A program made the position numbers and the translations under genes. From assembly GCA_050951505.1 (NCBI GenBank), contig JBMNJE010000013.1, positions 1 to 64,000 on the forward strand: a stretch of DNA of 64,000 nucleotides, given 5' to 3'. Source of the stretch: DUOA01 sp012839095 (GTDB taxonomy: Bacteria; Bacillota; Clostridia; Caldicoprobacterales; DTU083). Positions 33,186 through 42,292 of the stretch are shown one piece after another. Within the stretch, counting starts at the first letter, position 1; each line of letters opens with the position of its first letter. The notes under the pieces were generated by a model, which searched no databases, was not told where the DNA came from, and saw nothing but the letters and a program-made list of their open reading frames with translations.

Positions 33186-35306
33186 CTATAAACTGATATC
33201 TACTGATAAGGGCTTCATGCCGGTCAGCTCTACGCTCCTCCTGTCAGGCTGGCTTATGCCTGCAAATATCGTAAAGCTGTCGCTGTCAATATACCTGTTG
33301 CCTACATCGTCCACTATATCCATAGCCTTGTTAAGAACCTTAAACTCTATGGTCTTTGAATCACCCCGTTTCAGGGATACACGCCTGAACCCGCATAAGC
33401 TGTGATTGGGAACGGCAAATTTTGACTTGTTGTCCTTAATGTAGATTTGGACCACTTCATCGGTATCATAATCGCCTATGTTTTCTATTTCTATCGATAA
33501 TAATATATCACTCTCTCTGGTAACCTTATTCAGGACCTTCAGATTCCTCAGCGCAACCCTGCTGTAGGTCAGTCCGAAACCAAAGGGATACAAAGGCTCG
33601 GTTTCAATATACCGGTAAGTCCTGTTCTTCATTGAATAATCTGTAAACTCAGGAAGCTCATACGATCCTGAATAGAATGTAACAGGCAGTTTTCCGGAGG
33701 GAGAAAATTCGCCAAACAGGCATTCAGCAACGGCCTGGCCGCCCCTGGCACCTGGATACCATGCCTGTACCACAGCCCTGCAGTTTTTATCAGCAAAATC
33801 CAGGTTCACTGCACTTCCGGTAGTCAGAACAAGTATGACAGGTTTACCCGTTGCTGCCACTTTCTCCAGCAGCTCCTGCTGTACCGCGGGTAGGTTTAAA
33901 TCCACCTTATCCCCGGAATCGGTATAATTGCCGGTGTCCATTTCTTCTCCTTCCAAGGTTTCGTCAAGGCCCAGGCAGAGTATTACCAGATCACTGTGTT
34001 TTGCAACTATCAAAGCCTCTGACAACCTGTCACTCTTCATTGTCAGGGGCGAGGTTCTTTCTTCAGCCAGCTGACAGCCTTCAGCATAGTATATACGTAT
34101 ATCTTCACCCTCAAGATAATCCTGTATGCCCTCAAGCAAGGTAATATATCTTGAAGGAGTTCCATAATAGTTGCCCTTAAGGGCTAGTCGGCTGTTGGCA
34201 TTCGGTCCTATTACGCCGATGGATTTGATCCTGTCCTTGTTCAAAGGCAGAATACCGTCATTCTTCAGCAAAACCAGGCTCTTTCTTGCAGCTTCCAATG
34301 CTGCCTCATTGTGCTCCTTTGAATCTACAACTGAGTATGGTATGTTGTCGTACTCACATTCATCAAACATGCCCAGTTTAATCCTGGTGGTAAAGAGTCT
34401 TACAGCAGCCCTGGTAATGTCTTCTTCCGTTATCAGCCCTTCATTAAATGCCTGCAGAATATGCAGATAGATATTGCCGCAGTTCAGATCACAGCCTGCT
34501 TTCAGGGCCAGTGCCGCTGATTCCGGTGCAGTTGACGTAACAAGATGCTTGGTATGAAAATCCCGTATTGCCCAGCAATCTGAAACCACGTGTCCCTCAA
34601 ACTTCCACTTATCCCTCAATATATTTTTAAGCAGGGTATAGCTTCCGCAGCAGGGTTCACCGTTTGTCCTGTTATAAGCTCCCATTACGCTTTCAACCTT
34701 AGCTTCGATAACACAGTCTTCAAATGCCGGCAGGTATGTTTCCCATAGATCCTTCTTGGAAACTTCCGCATCAAATTCATGCCTGAGCTTTTCAGGACCG
34801 CTGTGTACAGCATAGTGCTTGGCACAGGCTGCAGCCTTCATATATTTTCCGTCACCCTGGAGCCCCTGGATAAAGGCTACCCCTAATCTGCCTGTCAGGT
34901 AAGGGTCTTCCCCGTATGTCTCATGACCCCTGCCCCATCTTGGATCCCTGAATATATTAATATTCGGAGACCAAAATGTAAGACCCTTAAATATGTCATG
35001 ATCATTGTGTTTTATGAACTCGTTGTATTTAGCCCGGCCTTCAGTAGCGATGATATCGGCTATTTCCTTCAAAAAATCAGGATCGAACATGGCCGCCATG
35101 CCTATAGCCTGGGGAAACATGGTGGCAGTGCCTGCCCTGGCAACACCATGTAAGGCCTCGTTCCACCAATTATATGCAGGTATATTCAACCGTTCGATTG
35201 CCGGGGCATCATATCTTAATTGGGAAGCCCTTTCCTCAATTGTCATCTGCTCCACCAGTTCCCTGGCTCTTTTCTCAGCTCCCTGTGTAGAAATTCTTTT
35301 GGTCAT
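33186..35306 (-). CDS. GH3 beta-xylosidase / beta-glucosidase family glycoside hydrolase
   Basis: 706 residues without a signal peptide, so cytoplasmic. NWWNEALHGVARAG near the start, NIFRDPRWGRGHETYGEDP and CAKHYAVHSGPE are typical of GH3 enzymes of the xylosidase/arabinofuranosidase branch. The nucleophile Asp is in HVVSDCWAI (about residue 245). The second alpha/beta-sandwich (about 340-560) and a C-terminal fibronectin III-like domain (about 590-690) are complete. It would release xylose from xylo-oligosaccharides, feeding the adjacent xylulokinase gene. AAGGAGTG precedes the ATG. The gene looks intact, unlike its operon partners. Xylose specificity is inferred from motif type and context. 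Confidence 0.92.
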   Translation of the reverse strand: MTKRISTQGAEKRARELVEQMTIEERASQLRYDAPAIERLNIPAYNWWNEALHGVARAGTATMFPQAIGMAAMFDPDFLKEIADIIATEGRAKYNEFIKHNDHDIFKGLTFWSPNINIFRDPRWGRGHETYGEDPYLTGRLGVAFIQGLQGDGKYMKAAACAKHYAVHSGPEKLRHEFDAEVSKKDLWETYLPAFEDCVIEAKVESVMGAYNRTNGEPCCGSYTLLKNILRDKWKFEGHVVSDCWAIRDFHTKHLVTSTAPESAALALKAGCDLNCGNIYLHILQAFNEGLITEEDITRAAVRLFTTRIKLGMFDECEYDNIPYSVVDSKEHNEAALEAARKSLVLLKNDGILPLNKDRIKSIGVIGPNANSRLALKGNYYGTPSRYITLLEGIQDYLEGEDIRIYYAEGCQLAEERTSPLTMKSDRLSEALIVAKHSDLVILCLGLDETLEGEEMDTGNYTDSGDKVDLNLPAVQQELLEKVAATGKPVILVLTTGSAVNLDFADKNCRAVVQAWYPGARGGQAVAECLFGEFSPSGKLPVTFYSGSYELPEFTDYSMKNRTYRYIETEPLYPFGFGLTYSRVALRNLKVLNKVTRESDILLSIEIENIGDYDTDEVVQIYIKDNKSKFAVPNHSLCGFRRVSLKRGDSKTIEFKVLNKAMDIVDDVGNRYIDSDSFTIFAGISQPDRRSVELTGMKPLSVDISL

Positions 35307-35361
35307 TATTCATCACTCCTTGCTTTGATGCATTATTTTATAGCATTTGTGCCTTGATAAA

Positions 35362-36813
35362 TCAGGCCCGCATTGCCTTAAACAAGCCCTTCATGCTTGG
35401 ATAGATGCTTCTGAATGTTTCGTATCTCTCATTGTACAGTGATGCAATCTCGGGATCGGGCTCTACTGTTTCCTTAACCCTCACAATACCCTGTGCAATA
35501 TCTTCAACAGACTCATATTTTCCGCAGCCCACCGCTGCCAGCATGGCCCCGCCCATGGCAGGCCCTTCCTCCACTTCCGGGATCTCCACCTTCAAATTTA
35601 GGACATTCGACAGAATCCTTCTCCAAAGATGGCTTTTTGCTCCGCCGCCGCACATCTTGGTTTTTTCCACCATGATTCCCAGGGATTTGGCAACCTCGTA
35701 GGAATCCCTTATGGCAAATGCAACCCCTTCCATCATGGCGAGGGTCATATCTTTCCTGGTTGTTTCCATTGTCAGCCCGATAAATGCACCTCTGGCATCG
35801 GGATCATTATGAGGGGAACGTTCTCCCATAAGATAGGGCAGGAAATATACATGGTTCTTGCCCAGGCTGCTTATATTCTCCTGCTCACCGGCAAAATCAG
35901 CAGTCTTCAATATATCTTCCATCCACCACTTGTTGCAGGAAGCAGCACTCAAAACAACCCCCATAAGATGATAATTTCCGGCTGCATGGGCAAAGAAATG
36001 CAGGGCACTGTTTCTGTCTGCCCTGAATTCGCTGCTGGGTATGAATATGGTGCCCGAGGTGCCAAGGGAAACATTGCAGCTTCCTTCTGCCACTGTTCCG
36101 GTTCCCACCGCGGCAGCTGCATTGTCTCCCGCGCCTGCAACCACCTTTACGTCTTTATTTAAACTTAGCTCCGAGCTCAGATCTTCTTTAAGGGTGCCGA
36201 CAACTTCGTAGCTTTGGTAAACGGCCGGAAGCTGTTCTTCTCTAATACCGCAGATATCCATCATCTTTCCAGACCAGCATTTATTCTTTACATCATAAAA
36301 CAATGTACCGGATGCATCTGAAGGATCCGATGCATGAACTCCCGTTAATTTATATATAATATAGTCTTTTGGAAGCATGATCCTGGATATTCGTTTGAAA
36401 TTCTCCGGCTCATGTTTTCTCATCCACAACAACTTGGGGGCTGTAAAGCCTGCAAATGCAATATTCCCCGTGTATTCAAACAGCTTGTCCTCTCCGATTA
36501 CCTTATTAAGATACACGGTCTCCCCGGCAGTTCTGCTGTCGTTCCAAAGAATGGCAGGTCGTATTATATTGTCATTCTCATCCAAAACCACTAATCCATG
36601 CATCTGTCCTCCGAATCCTATGCCCTCAACCTCTTCTTTTTCTATACCGGAAATCAACTCCTTCAAACCGATAACAGTCTGAACATACCAGTCCTCAGGA
36701 TCCTGCTCAGACCAGCCGGGTTTTGGAAAATAAATGGGGTAATCCTTTGATACAATTCTTTCGATGCCTCCATTCTCATTCATAAGCAGGAGTTTTACAG
36801 CTGATGTTCCCAC
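35362..36813 (-). CDS. xylB: Xylulokinase, start region frameshifted
   Basis: 483 residues from an internal GTG, with FGGY kinase motifs GFGGQMHGLV, WNDSRTAGE, GAGDNAAAAVGTG, SLGTSGTIF, and MCGGGAKSHLWRRILSNVL. The natural N-terminus YIGIDVGTS is encoded upstream, but no start codon exists in that frame. The expected ATG (36833, complement) follows AAGGAG but is one base out of frame; a single missing T in the T3 run (36828-36830) would give MFYIGIDVGTS. As read, the functional Asp of the IDxGT motif can only be made through a frameshift, so the gene may be inactive, or this is a base-call error. It phosphorylates D-xylulose in pentose catabolism. Confidence 0.88.
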   Translation of the reverse strand: MGTSAVKLLLMNENGGIERIVSKDYPIYFPKPGWSEQDPEDWYVQTVIGLKELISGIEKEEVEGIGFGGQMHGLVVLDENDNIIRPAILWNDSRTAGETVYLNKVIGEDKLFEYTGNIAFAGFTAPKLLWMRKHEPENFKRISRIMLPKDYIIYKLTGVHASDPSDASGTLFYDVKNKCWSGKMMDICGIREEQLPAVYQSYEVVGTLKEDLSSELSLNKDVKVVAGAGDNAAAAVGTGTVAEGSCNVSLGTSGTIFIPSSEFRADRNSALHFFAHAAGNYHLMGVVLSAASCNKWWMEDILKTADFAGEQENISSLGKNHVYFLPYLMGERSPHNDPDARGAFIGLTMETTRKDMTLAMMEGVAFAIRDSYEVAKSLGIMVEKTKMCGGGAKSHLWRRILSNVLNLKVEIPEVEEGPAMGGAMLAAVGCGKYESVEDIAQGIVRVKETVEPDPEIASLYNERYETFRSIYPSMKGLFKAMRA

Positions 36814-36931
36814 ATCAATTCCGATATAAACATTTTCATCTCCTTACCTTTATTGATAATTCTATTATCATACATATAATTCCACAGTCATAAGCACAGC
36901 CCTTCAAAGGAATGCTTTTCATTGTTATGAT

Positions 36932-37798
36932 TCACCTATATTTAACCCGGAAAGCTTGGCATAATAATTGGCAATGCCGCTGTGGTCCTCCTGCCCCCTG
37001 CCGTCCTAGCAGGAAGTCCTGTACGACAGAGGTTAAGGGAAGCGGGGCTCCGACTGAATGCCCGCATTCCAATGCGTTATTCAGGTCTTTTATATGCAGA
37101 TCAATTTTAAATCCCGGTTTAAAATTCCCCTCCAGCATCATGGGAACCTTGGCCTCCATAACCGTGCTGCCGGCCAGCCCTCCCCGAATGGCCTCGAATA
37201 CCAGGAGGGGATCCACTCCTGCCATTTTAGCCAGCATAAAGGCCTCGCTGCATGCAGCTATATTCAGTGCAACTATAATCTGGTTTGCCAGCTTGGTGGT
37301 ATTCCCTGCACCTACATCTCCGCAAAGAACCACAGATGAACCCATGGCAGACAGCACCGGTTTGAACCTATCAAAAACTTCCTTCCTGCCGCCTACCATA
37401 AAACTCAATGTTCCGTCAATGGCTTTGGGCTCCCCTCCGGAAACAGGGGCATCCAGCATTTCTACCCCTTTCTCTGCCAATGCTGCTGCAATTTCTCTGG
37501 AAGTTATGGGATTAATGGAACTCATGTCTATAAAGGTTGTCCCCCTGCGCATATAGTTTATCAGGCCCTTCTCTCCCAGGACAATCTCCTTTACCTGGGG
37601 ACCGTCAGGAACCATGGTCATTACCAGGTCGCAGGTTTTCCCTATCTCCTCTTTGCCGGCTGATTTTGCACCGGCTGCCACAACTTCATCCACAGCCTCT
37701 TTGACCAGGTCATTAACTGTAAGATCATATCCGGCCTTAAGCAGATTTTTTGCCATAGGCTTACCCATAATTCCCAATCCGATAAAACCTATCTTCAT
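36932..37798 (-). CDS. 2-hydroxy-3-oxopropionate / beta-hydroxyacid dehydrogenase (GarR-like), frameshifted 3' end
   Basis: 288 residues with the beta-hydroxyacid dehydrogenase layout: GFIGLGIMGKPMAKNLLKAGY (5-25), the TMVPDGPQVKEIVLG segment, DAPVSGGEPKAIDGTLS (about 116-132), and the catalytic Lys region GAGNTTKLANQIIVALNIAA (about 162-181). It reduces tartronate or methylmalonate semialdehyde-like compounds. From residue 258 on the text changes to LLGRQGAGGPQRHC, while the true ending QEDHSGIANYYAKLSGLN continues in another frame as far as a stop at 36925. Removing one G from the five-G run (36994-36998, complement) restores it. The protein would lose a conserved C-terminal helix. Confidence 0.87.
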   Translation of the reverse strand: MKIGFIGLGIMGKPMAKNLLKAGYDLTVNDLVKEAVDEVVAAGAKSAGKEEIGKTCDLVMTMVPDGPQVKEIVLGEKGLINYMRRGTTFIDMSSINPITSREIAAALAEKGVEMLDAPVSGGEPKAIDGTLSFMVGGRKEVFDRFKPVLSAMGSSVVLCGDVGAGNTTKLANQIIVALNIAACSEAFMLAKMAGVDPLLVFEAIRGGLAGSTVMEAKVPMMLEGNFKPGFKIDLHIKDLNNALECGHSVGAPLPLTSVVQDFLLGRQGAGGPQRHCQLLCQAFRVKYR

Positions 37799-37835
37799 GA
37801 TAATATACCTCCTGCTGCAATAGTCTTTTGAAAAA

Positions 37836-38117
37836 TCAATAACAGGTTACTCCGCCGTCAACAGGCAGTGCAGCCCCATTGATAAAAGATGCCTCATCAC
37901 CGGCAAGATATAGAACGAAGAAATCGATCCCTTTCCGGATCGTTTGGATTCTCAGGATTTATTTTCATTTTATAAAAATAAAAGGCCGTTACCAGATCCG
38001 CGCTGGAACAGGACCCTCCAGGTGGCCGGCTCTTCCTGAACCCCCTATCATGTCGATTATATGGTGACGAATCAGCTTAGCCTTTTCTCTCAGCCCCTGC
38101 AATTCCTTCTCTGTCAC
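37836..38117 (-). pseudogene. Fused remnants: transketolase N-terminal subunit (5') and short-chain dehydrogenase (3')
   Basis: From a GTG at 38117 (AAAGGATGG upstream) the minus strand reads TEKELQGLREKAKLIRHHI, then MIGGSGRAGHLEG, the opening of a transketolase N-terminal subunit. A missing base in the GGG run at 38014-38016 shifts the frame; the next frame continues SCSSADLVTAFYFYKM and PENPNDPERDRF. At about 37917 it switches to LAGDEASFINGAALPVDGG and stops at 37836, which is the universal C-terminus of short-chain dehydrogenases. Everything between was deleted. These are too short and broken to be functional. They show that the pentose operon once began with a transketolase and a dehydrogenase. 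Confidence 0.75.
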
Positions 38118-38247
38118 TTGCTTCCATCCTTTCAGTCTGTAAAGCCCAAGAGATCAAATTATTGCATAAAATATTAAGATAAGGAGCTATCTCAACACAG
38201 AATTGAGATAGCCCCTTATTTATGTTTAAGTCAGGATTTCAGCCGAC

Positions 38248-39501
38248 TCATAGGCGAATGCGTACTGCGATGTAAGTGATATCGCTGATATCGATTTCGC
38301 CGTTGCTGTTGAAATCATAGAACATTGCTCTTTCCCATATGCTGTCTTCGGAGCTGGTTCCGAAGTAGTCAATAGCATTGGAAAGGTCAATCAAGGTCGG
38401 ATCTCCGGTCCAGGGCCTGCCGGTTATCAAGCCGGCGCTGGCCCCCAGGCTCAGCAGATACTTGTCACCTGTCTCCGCCTTGTATGCATATTTCATGCCG
38501 GCATCGATTGAGGTCCTGCCCATGGGCAGTTCTGCATCATCCAGTGCCGAGAACAATACCCTTCCGATTCCTTCCCATGCATATCCTTCCAGTCTCGCCA
38601 GCACGAAGGTAATGGTGCCGCTTTCATCGTCCCGGATCGTGTTGACAAGGCTTACGCCTTCTGCCGGTGTGAACCCGCGGTACCGGAAGAGCTCCGGGTT
38701 GTAACTGAATGTAATCGACAGGGCATTGGTGGATGCAGGCTCGCTGAAGGAAGCATCAACGTTGAAGTATTCGCCCTTGTTCACCATGTTCCTGTCCGTG
38801 GTTATTATCAGCTCATAAGGTGGAATATAGGGCAGGGTATCGGTTGAGGAGCCAATCGGGCCGGGTATCATGTTGCCCTGTGCATCCTTAAGACGCATGA
38901 TATAGGCGCTGCCTTCAATTGACTTGGTTATGTTTTCAAAGGTTATGGTTACCGATTTGTTGTCATCCGCCCATTCAATGCTGAAGTCATCGGAGAAATC
39001 GAACCCAATACCGAAGTTGTTGGGATCCATCTCTTCACTGAAGTATATATCCAGTTTGCTCTCCGTCAGAATCCTGCTCCAGTCGAATTCAACATCCGCA
39101 CTGAAATTGGTTGCAGCAGGCGGCCAGATAATGGGTACTGACCCGTCTTCGCGGTTTTCATCGGTGGCGCCGCTTCCATTGCCCACACCGTTGTGGAAGG
39201 GCGGCCAGTTGGCATAGGAGCTATTCCGCTGCACAGCCTCGCTTGCGCTCCAGGAAGGCCTGTTGTCAGGATTCTCCGCGTAGAGCACGAAGGTGTAGCC
39301 GGGCATGGCTTCCAGCTGCAGATTCTCGATTCGAACCCGCTGACTGCCGGAACCGAAGGGATGGGATACTCCGTATTCCATCACAAAGGCAGACGGCTCT
39401 CTGGATGTTTCCTGTTCCAAGGTGCTCGGAGGAAGCTCCAAATCATTATAGAACATCCTGACGGCTTTCTGGTTGACTCTTGCTTGTAAAGCCGTAGGCA
39501 T
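38248..39501 (-). CDS. C-terminal part of a broken secreted esterase: Ig-like, cohesin-like and degenerate dockerin segments
   Basis: 417 residues that continue the upstream reading frame 39446-40930 after a frameshift. The middle has an Ig/CARDB-like stretch (about 120-220, ending in IVMRLKD-type strands) and a cohesin-like module (about 230-355; YELIITTDRNMVNKGEYF, ITFSYNPELFRYRGF). The last 50 residues resemble a dockerin: the second repeat DFNSNGEIDISD keeps the calcium-loop pattern, the first has lost it. Such a tail is seen in secreted polysaccharide-active proteins. The apparent start codon is only an artefact of the frame break. Family assignment of the modules is by eye. Confidence 0.7.
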   Translation of the reverse strand: MPTALQARVNQKAVRMFYNDLELPPSTLEQETSREPSAFVMEYGVSHPFGSGSQRVRIENLQLEAMPGYTFVLYAENPDNRPSWSASEAVQRNSSYANWPPFHNGVGNGSGATDENREDGSVPIIWPPAATNFSADVEFDWSRILTESKLDIYFSEEMDPNNFGIGFDFSDDFSIEWADDNKSVTITFENITKSIEGSAYIMRLKDAQGNMIPGPIGSSTDTLPYIPPYELIITTDRNMVNKGEYFNVDASFSEPASTNALSITFSYNPELFRYRGFTPAEGVSLVNTIRDDESGTITFVLARLEGYAWEGIGRVLFSALDDAELPMGRTSIDAGMKYAYKAETGDKYLLSLGASAGLITGRPWTGDPTLIDLSNAIDYFGTSSEDSIWERAMFYDFNSNGEIDISDITYIAVRIRL

Positions 39502-40930
39502 TGGTGGTATGGCTCTGCTCGGTGTTGTAACTGTGGCGCAGGGCGGTGGCTATGTCAAGGCCGTCAAAGGATACGCTTCTCTTCTCCCTGCCGGTTTCAC
39601 CGACTGTGGTGACTACATAACGGCCTGCCCTGGTCTCTTCCCCGCTGAGGCTTATTACCGCCTTTCCGTTCACTGCCGGGAAGGTGCCCAAATCATACAG
39701 GAGGGCAGGCGGTGCAGTGGGGTTCAGGTCGCCGTGATCATATATCTTAACCGATACCGCTTCCACGTCTTCATCAGTGTAAGCATTGAAGGTCACGGGT
39801 ATGCCTTCGGTTACATGCTGTACATCCACCCACAGCCTGTCCTTGCCAGGCCTGCTCCACTGTATATAAGCGCTTTGAGGGTTATGCGGGTAGGCCGTCA
39901 GATCGTTAATTGTCTTGTAATACTCTGAGGGCAGGGAATTGTCACGCTGCCCGCCGGAGCTGCTGAAGGGACGCCTGAGCTCGATGTTCTCCTTTTCAGG
40001 GCCAAAGAGGGCATCCATTACGGCAACTATATAGGGCTGATCACGGTTCTGAAGAGCGTGAGCGCCGTCACGGACCCGTATTGCTATGTTGTCGGAACCC
40101 AGCCAGTCGAAGACCTCTTTTGTTGCCATATAGCTCATTACTCCAGGTTCGGCAGCTGCCCAGCCCTGATTTTGACTGTCATTCAGGAACTCTATGAAGC
40201 CGCGGTTGGGATTCTTGCTCGTCGGTGCCATAAGGGCGCTGATAAGATGCGTGTCAAAGGGAATCAAATGCTTGTTGTGCTCACCGAACTTCCTGGCGGT
40301 ATTAAGGCCCAGCCAGCCCCATTCACCGCTGTAATAGAGGCTGTTGTACGTCTTCTGATACCTGAAGTGGTTGGTCTGCCTTACGCCGGCATAATTGTAG
40401 AGCCGGCCTTCCTGCAGGTAGCGGAGGGCATTTATGCCGAATGCCCCGGATTCAGATGCTGCCGAAACGGCAATCCTGTCATTCATGGCTGCGGCCATGC
40501 GGGCCTGCTTGCCGCCGATGGAAACCCCTGTGACAAATCCGCCGTAGGGATTCAGCCCGGTTGCATTCTCAGGATCATTTTTCTCCAGCCACTCCAGGGC
40601 TGCAGGAAATACTCCCACCCGCCATGAATACTGCATGATGGAACCTGCGTCATGGCCGGTTACCCGGTAGTCGGACGGATACAGGTCAGTAAGATTGCCG
40701 CCGCCAAACCAGGGCAGGCTTACTGAAGCAATGCCGTATGCAGTCTGGTTGGAGCCGATGCCCCAGGGAATACTGCTTGGATCGTAGCCGGCAGCCTCTA
40801 TGCTCTCTTCCGAGGGCATGTTTACAGTGAAGCTGATAGAAGTGGATCTGCCGTTATCCTCCAAGGTTACTGCTACGGTATTGCCTGAAACCGTTACATC
40901 GGCAGTATTCAGGCATATTAGTATATTCAT
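39446..40930 (-). CDS. Glucuronoyl-esterase-like (CE15) protein, 5'-truncated and frameshifted
   Basis: 494 residues of an alpha/beta-hydrolase. TGVSIGGKQARMAAA is the nucleophile elbow; true CE15 enzymes have GCSRxGK, so the Cys and Arg are replaced (Val, Ile). ERIAVSAASESGA-type text and HALQNRDQPYIVAVMDALF (probable catalytic His) follow. The protein begins mid-domain (LNTADVTVSGNT) and lacks a signal peptide and about 60 N-terminal residues. The end is broken: after about residue 475 the natural continuation TSKVNQKAVRMFYND is in another frame; removing one A near 39478-39484 joins both halves. The original enzyme would have cut glucuronate esters between lignin and xylan. Confidence 0.72.
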   Translation of the reverse strand: MNILICLNTADVTVSGNTVAVTLEDNGRSTSISFTVNMPSEESIEAAGYDPSSIPWGIGSNQTAYGIASVSLPWFGGGNLTDLYPSDYRVTGHDAGSIMQYSWRVGVFPAALEWLEKNDPENATGLNPYGGFVTGVSIGGKQARMAAAMNDRIAVSAASESGAFGINALRYLQEGRLYNYAGVRQTNHFRYQKTYNSLYYSGEWGWLGLNTARKFGEHNKHLIPFDTHLISALMAPTSKNPNRGFIEFLNDSQNQGWAAAEPGVMSYMATKEVFDWLGSDNIAIRVRDGAHALQNRDQPYIVAVMDALFGPEKENIELRRPFSSSGGQRDNSLPSEYYKTINDLTAYPHNPQSAYIQWSRPGKDRLWVDVQHVTEGIPVTFNAYTDEDVEAVSVKIYDHGDLNPTAPPALLYDLGTFPAVNGKAVISLSGEETRAGRYVVTTVGETGREKRSVSFDGLDIATALRHSYNTEQSHTTNAYGFTSKSQPESRQDVL

Positions 40931-40998
40931 GCAAGCATAAGAAAATCTTTATATAAGATTTATATATAAAGAAAAGTATACAAGAGAGGAGTATGATA

Positions 40999-41109
40999 AT
41001 GAGTGGAAAACAAAAAGTAAAAATACTTGTCAGTATACTGCTAACTGTAATCTATATGTGCTATGTAGTATCATTATTTGTGTTAGGTATATTAGTAACT
41101 ATATTATAG
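40999..41109 (+). CDS. 36-residue hydrophobic small membrane protein
   Basis: A short open frame, not recognised, with a short basic N-terminus (MSGKQKVK) and a single membrane helix (ILVSILLTVIYMCYVVSLFV and onward), ending in LVTIL. GAGAGGA (40984-40990) lies 8 nt upstream of ATG 40999. It stands alone on the plus strand in an AT-rich 393-bp spacer between minus-strand genes, with a small palindrome (AATCTT-TATAT-AAGATT) upstream. Peptides of this shape include regulatory subunits and type I toxins; there is no evidence for either. It may also be chance. Confidence 0.42.
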   Translation: MSGKQKVKILVSILLTVIYMCYVVSLFVLGILVTIL

Positions 41110-41217
41110 TAATATTGTTACATATTTGAATTAACAAATTATACAAATTTTTGTAATTTTAATGCATGTAATCAAGTTATTTACATCGTCGCAACTATAT
41201 CGCCATACAATAATAAA

Positions 41218-41257
41218 ACAGATCAATCTGTCTGCATAAAGCAAATGATTGATCTGT
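41218..41257 (-). terminator. Terminator of the aldo-keto-like gene
   Basis: ACAGATCAAT (41218-41227) and ATTGATCTGT (41248-41257) form a perfect 10-bp stem with a 20-nt loop; on the minus strand it is followed by TTTTATTATT. It lies about 66 nt past the stop at 41324. Confidence 0.65.
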
Positions 41258-41323
41258 TCTTTCATCTAATATTCAAGATTATGGTATCGCGGCCGATTGT
41301 AAGAGCACGAAAATGTGACAGGA

Positions 41324-42175
41324 TCAGTCCTTCATAATTTCAGTTTTATTGGGACTGCTTCGGCCCTCCAGCTCAGGAGGACGGCCCTCCAATGCGGCAA
41401 ATGAGATCTCAATGTCCTCTTCTGCCTCCTCCGGTGTCAGGCAGCCAATGGTAACCATATCACAGGGCCGTATCGTATGCCATACAAAGTTAAGTCCGAC
41501 AAAGGGGCTGACTCTGCCGGCTGCCATGGGCTTGATGGTCATAACAGGTTTTTTTGCATTCCATATAACCTTGTGAACATACTCTACCTCTATCTGCATG
41601 AGAAAGCCCATACAATTATAGAGCTGAACATAGGTCTGAACATCATATTCATTTTCATCGGAATAGATAATAAGCTCCGGCATGTGAGCAGACAGCCCCG
41701 GTACCATGCCATGATCACGAATCATCTTCAGATAATCCGGTAAGCGATCCATGGTCTTCTTATTCTTGTTGACCAATTGCTCTGCAGAAGAATGATGAAT
41801 GAGGCAGAAATCTGCGCCCAATTGACTGGACTTTACAATTACACTCTCTGCTTCCCGCCGGGCATCAGTATTGTCATCCATGTTTAAAATAGGTGTATCC
41901 ACAATAATAATCTTCTTTCCGGTTATATCCTCTGCAGTCTTTACTGCCCTGCACAAAGCAGGATTTCCGGCAAAAGGCCCCATTATGGTGTCTATACCAT
42001 AATTAAGAAAAACTTTAAGCATTTCAACAGTATTATCAATATTACTGTGCCTATTACGTATTAGTTTGTCAGCGGCCGGACTGGTGTGGCTGTATCCAAG
42101 GATCCAATTGGTTCCGATAATCATTCTGGACAGAGAAATACCTTCTATCTCTGTACGAGGAAATAATTTCGCCAT
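41324..42175 (-). CDS. Conserved protein with a predicted TIM-barrel (aldo-keto-reductase-like) fold
   Basis: 283 residues that I recognise only as a conserved family. It starts LFPRTEIEGISLSRMIIGTN, like the loop in aldo-keto reductases, and later has GIDTIMGPF, ADFCLIHHSS, VPGLSAHMPELI, KPVMTIKPMAAGRVSPF and DMVTIGCLTPEEAEEDI; the ordering matches a beta/alpha barrel, but the Asp-Tyr-Lys-His catalytic set of aldo-keto reductases is not evident. Substrate and cofactor unknown. It is an isolated minus-strand gene after the glycosyltransferase operon; its own terminator follows. Confidence 0.65.
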   Translation of the reverse strand: MAKLFPRTEIEGISLSRMIIGTNWILGYSHTSPAADKLIRNRHSNIDNTVEMLKVFLNYGIDTIMGPFAGNPALCRAVKTAEDITGKKIIIVDTPILNMDDNTDARREAESVIVKSSQLGADFCLIHHSSAEQLVNKNKKTMDRLPDYLKMIRDHGMVPGLSAHMPELIIYSDENEYDVQTYVQLYNCMGFLMQIEVEYVHKVIWNAKKPVMTIKPMAAGRVSPFVGLNFVWHTIRPCDMVTIGCLTPEEAEEDIEISFAALEGRPPELEGRSSPNKTEIMKD

Positions 42176-42292
42176 TGTGAACTGCCCCCCTGATAAATTA
42201 TACTAGGTAACCTTATTTTAGCATATAAAATACCAATTGAATCCTCTTATCTTGTTTAACTCAAAATATTTAAGCGTGTCTTGAATACGATA

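Noticed and set aside
39295..39330. tRNA T-arm-like text (GATTCGAACCCGC)
   Set aside because: It is within the protein-coding frame of the esterase tail; no acceptor, D or anticodon arms surround it.
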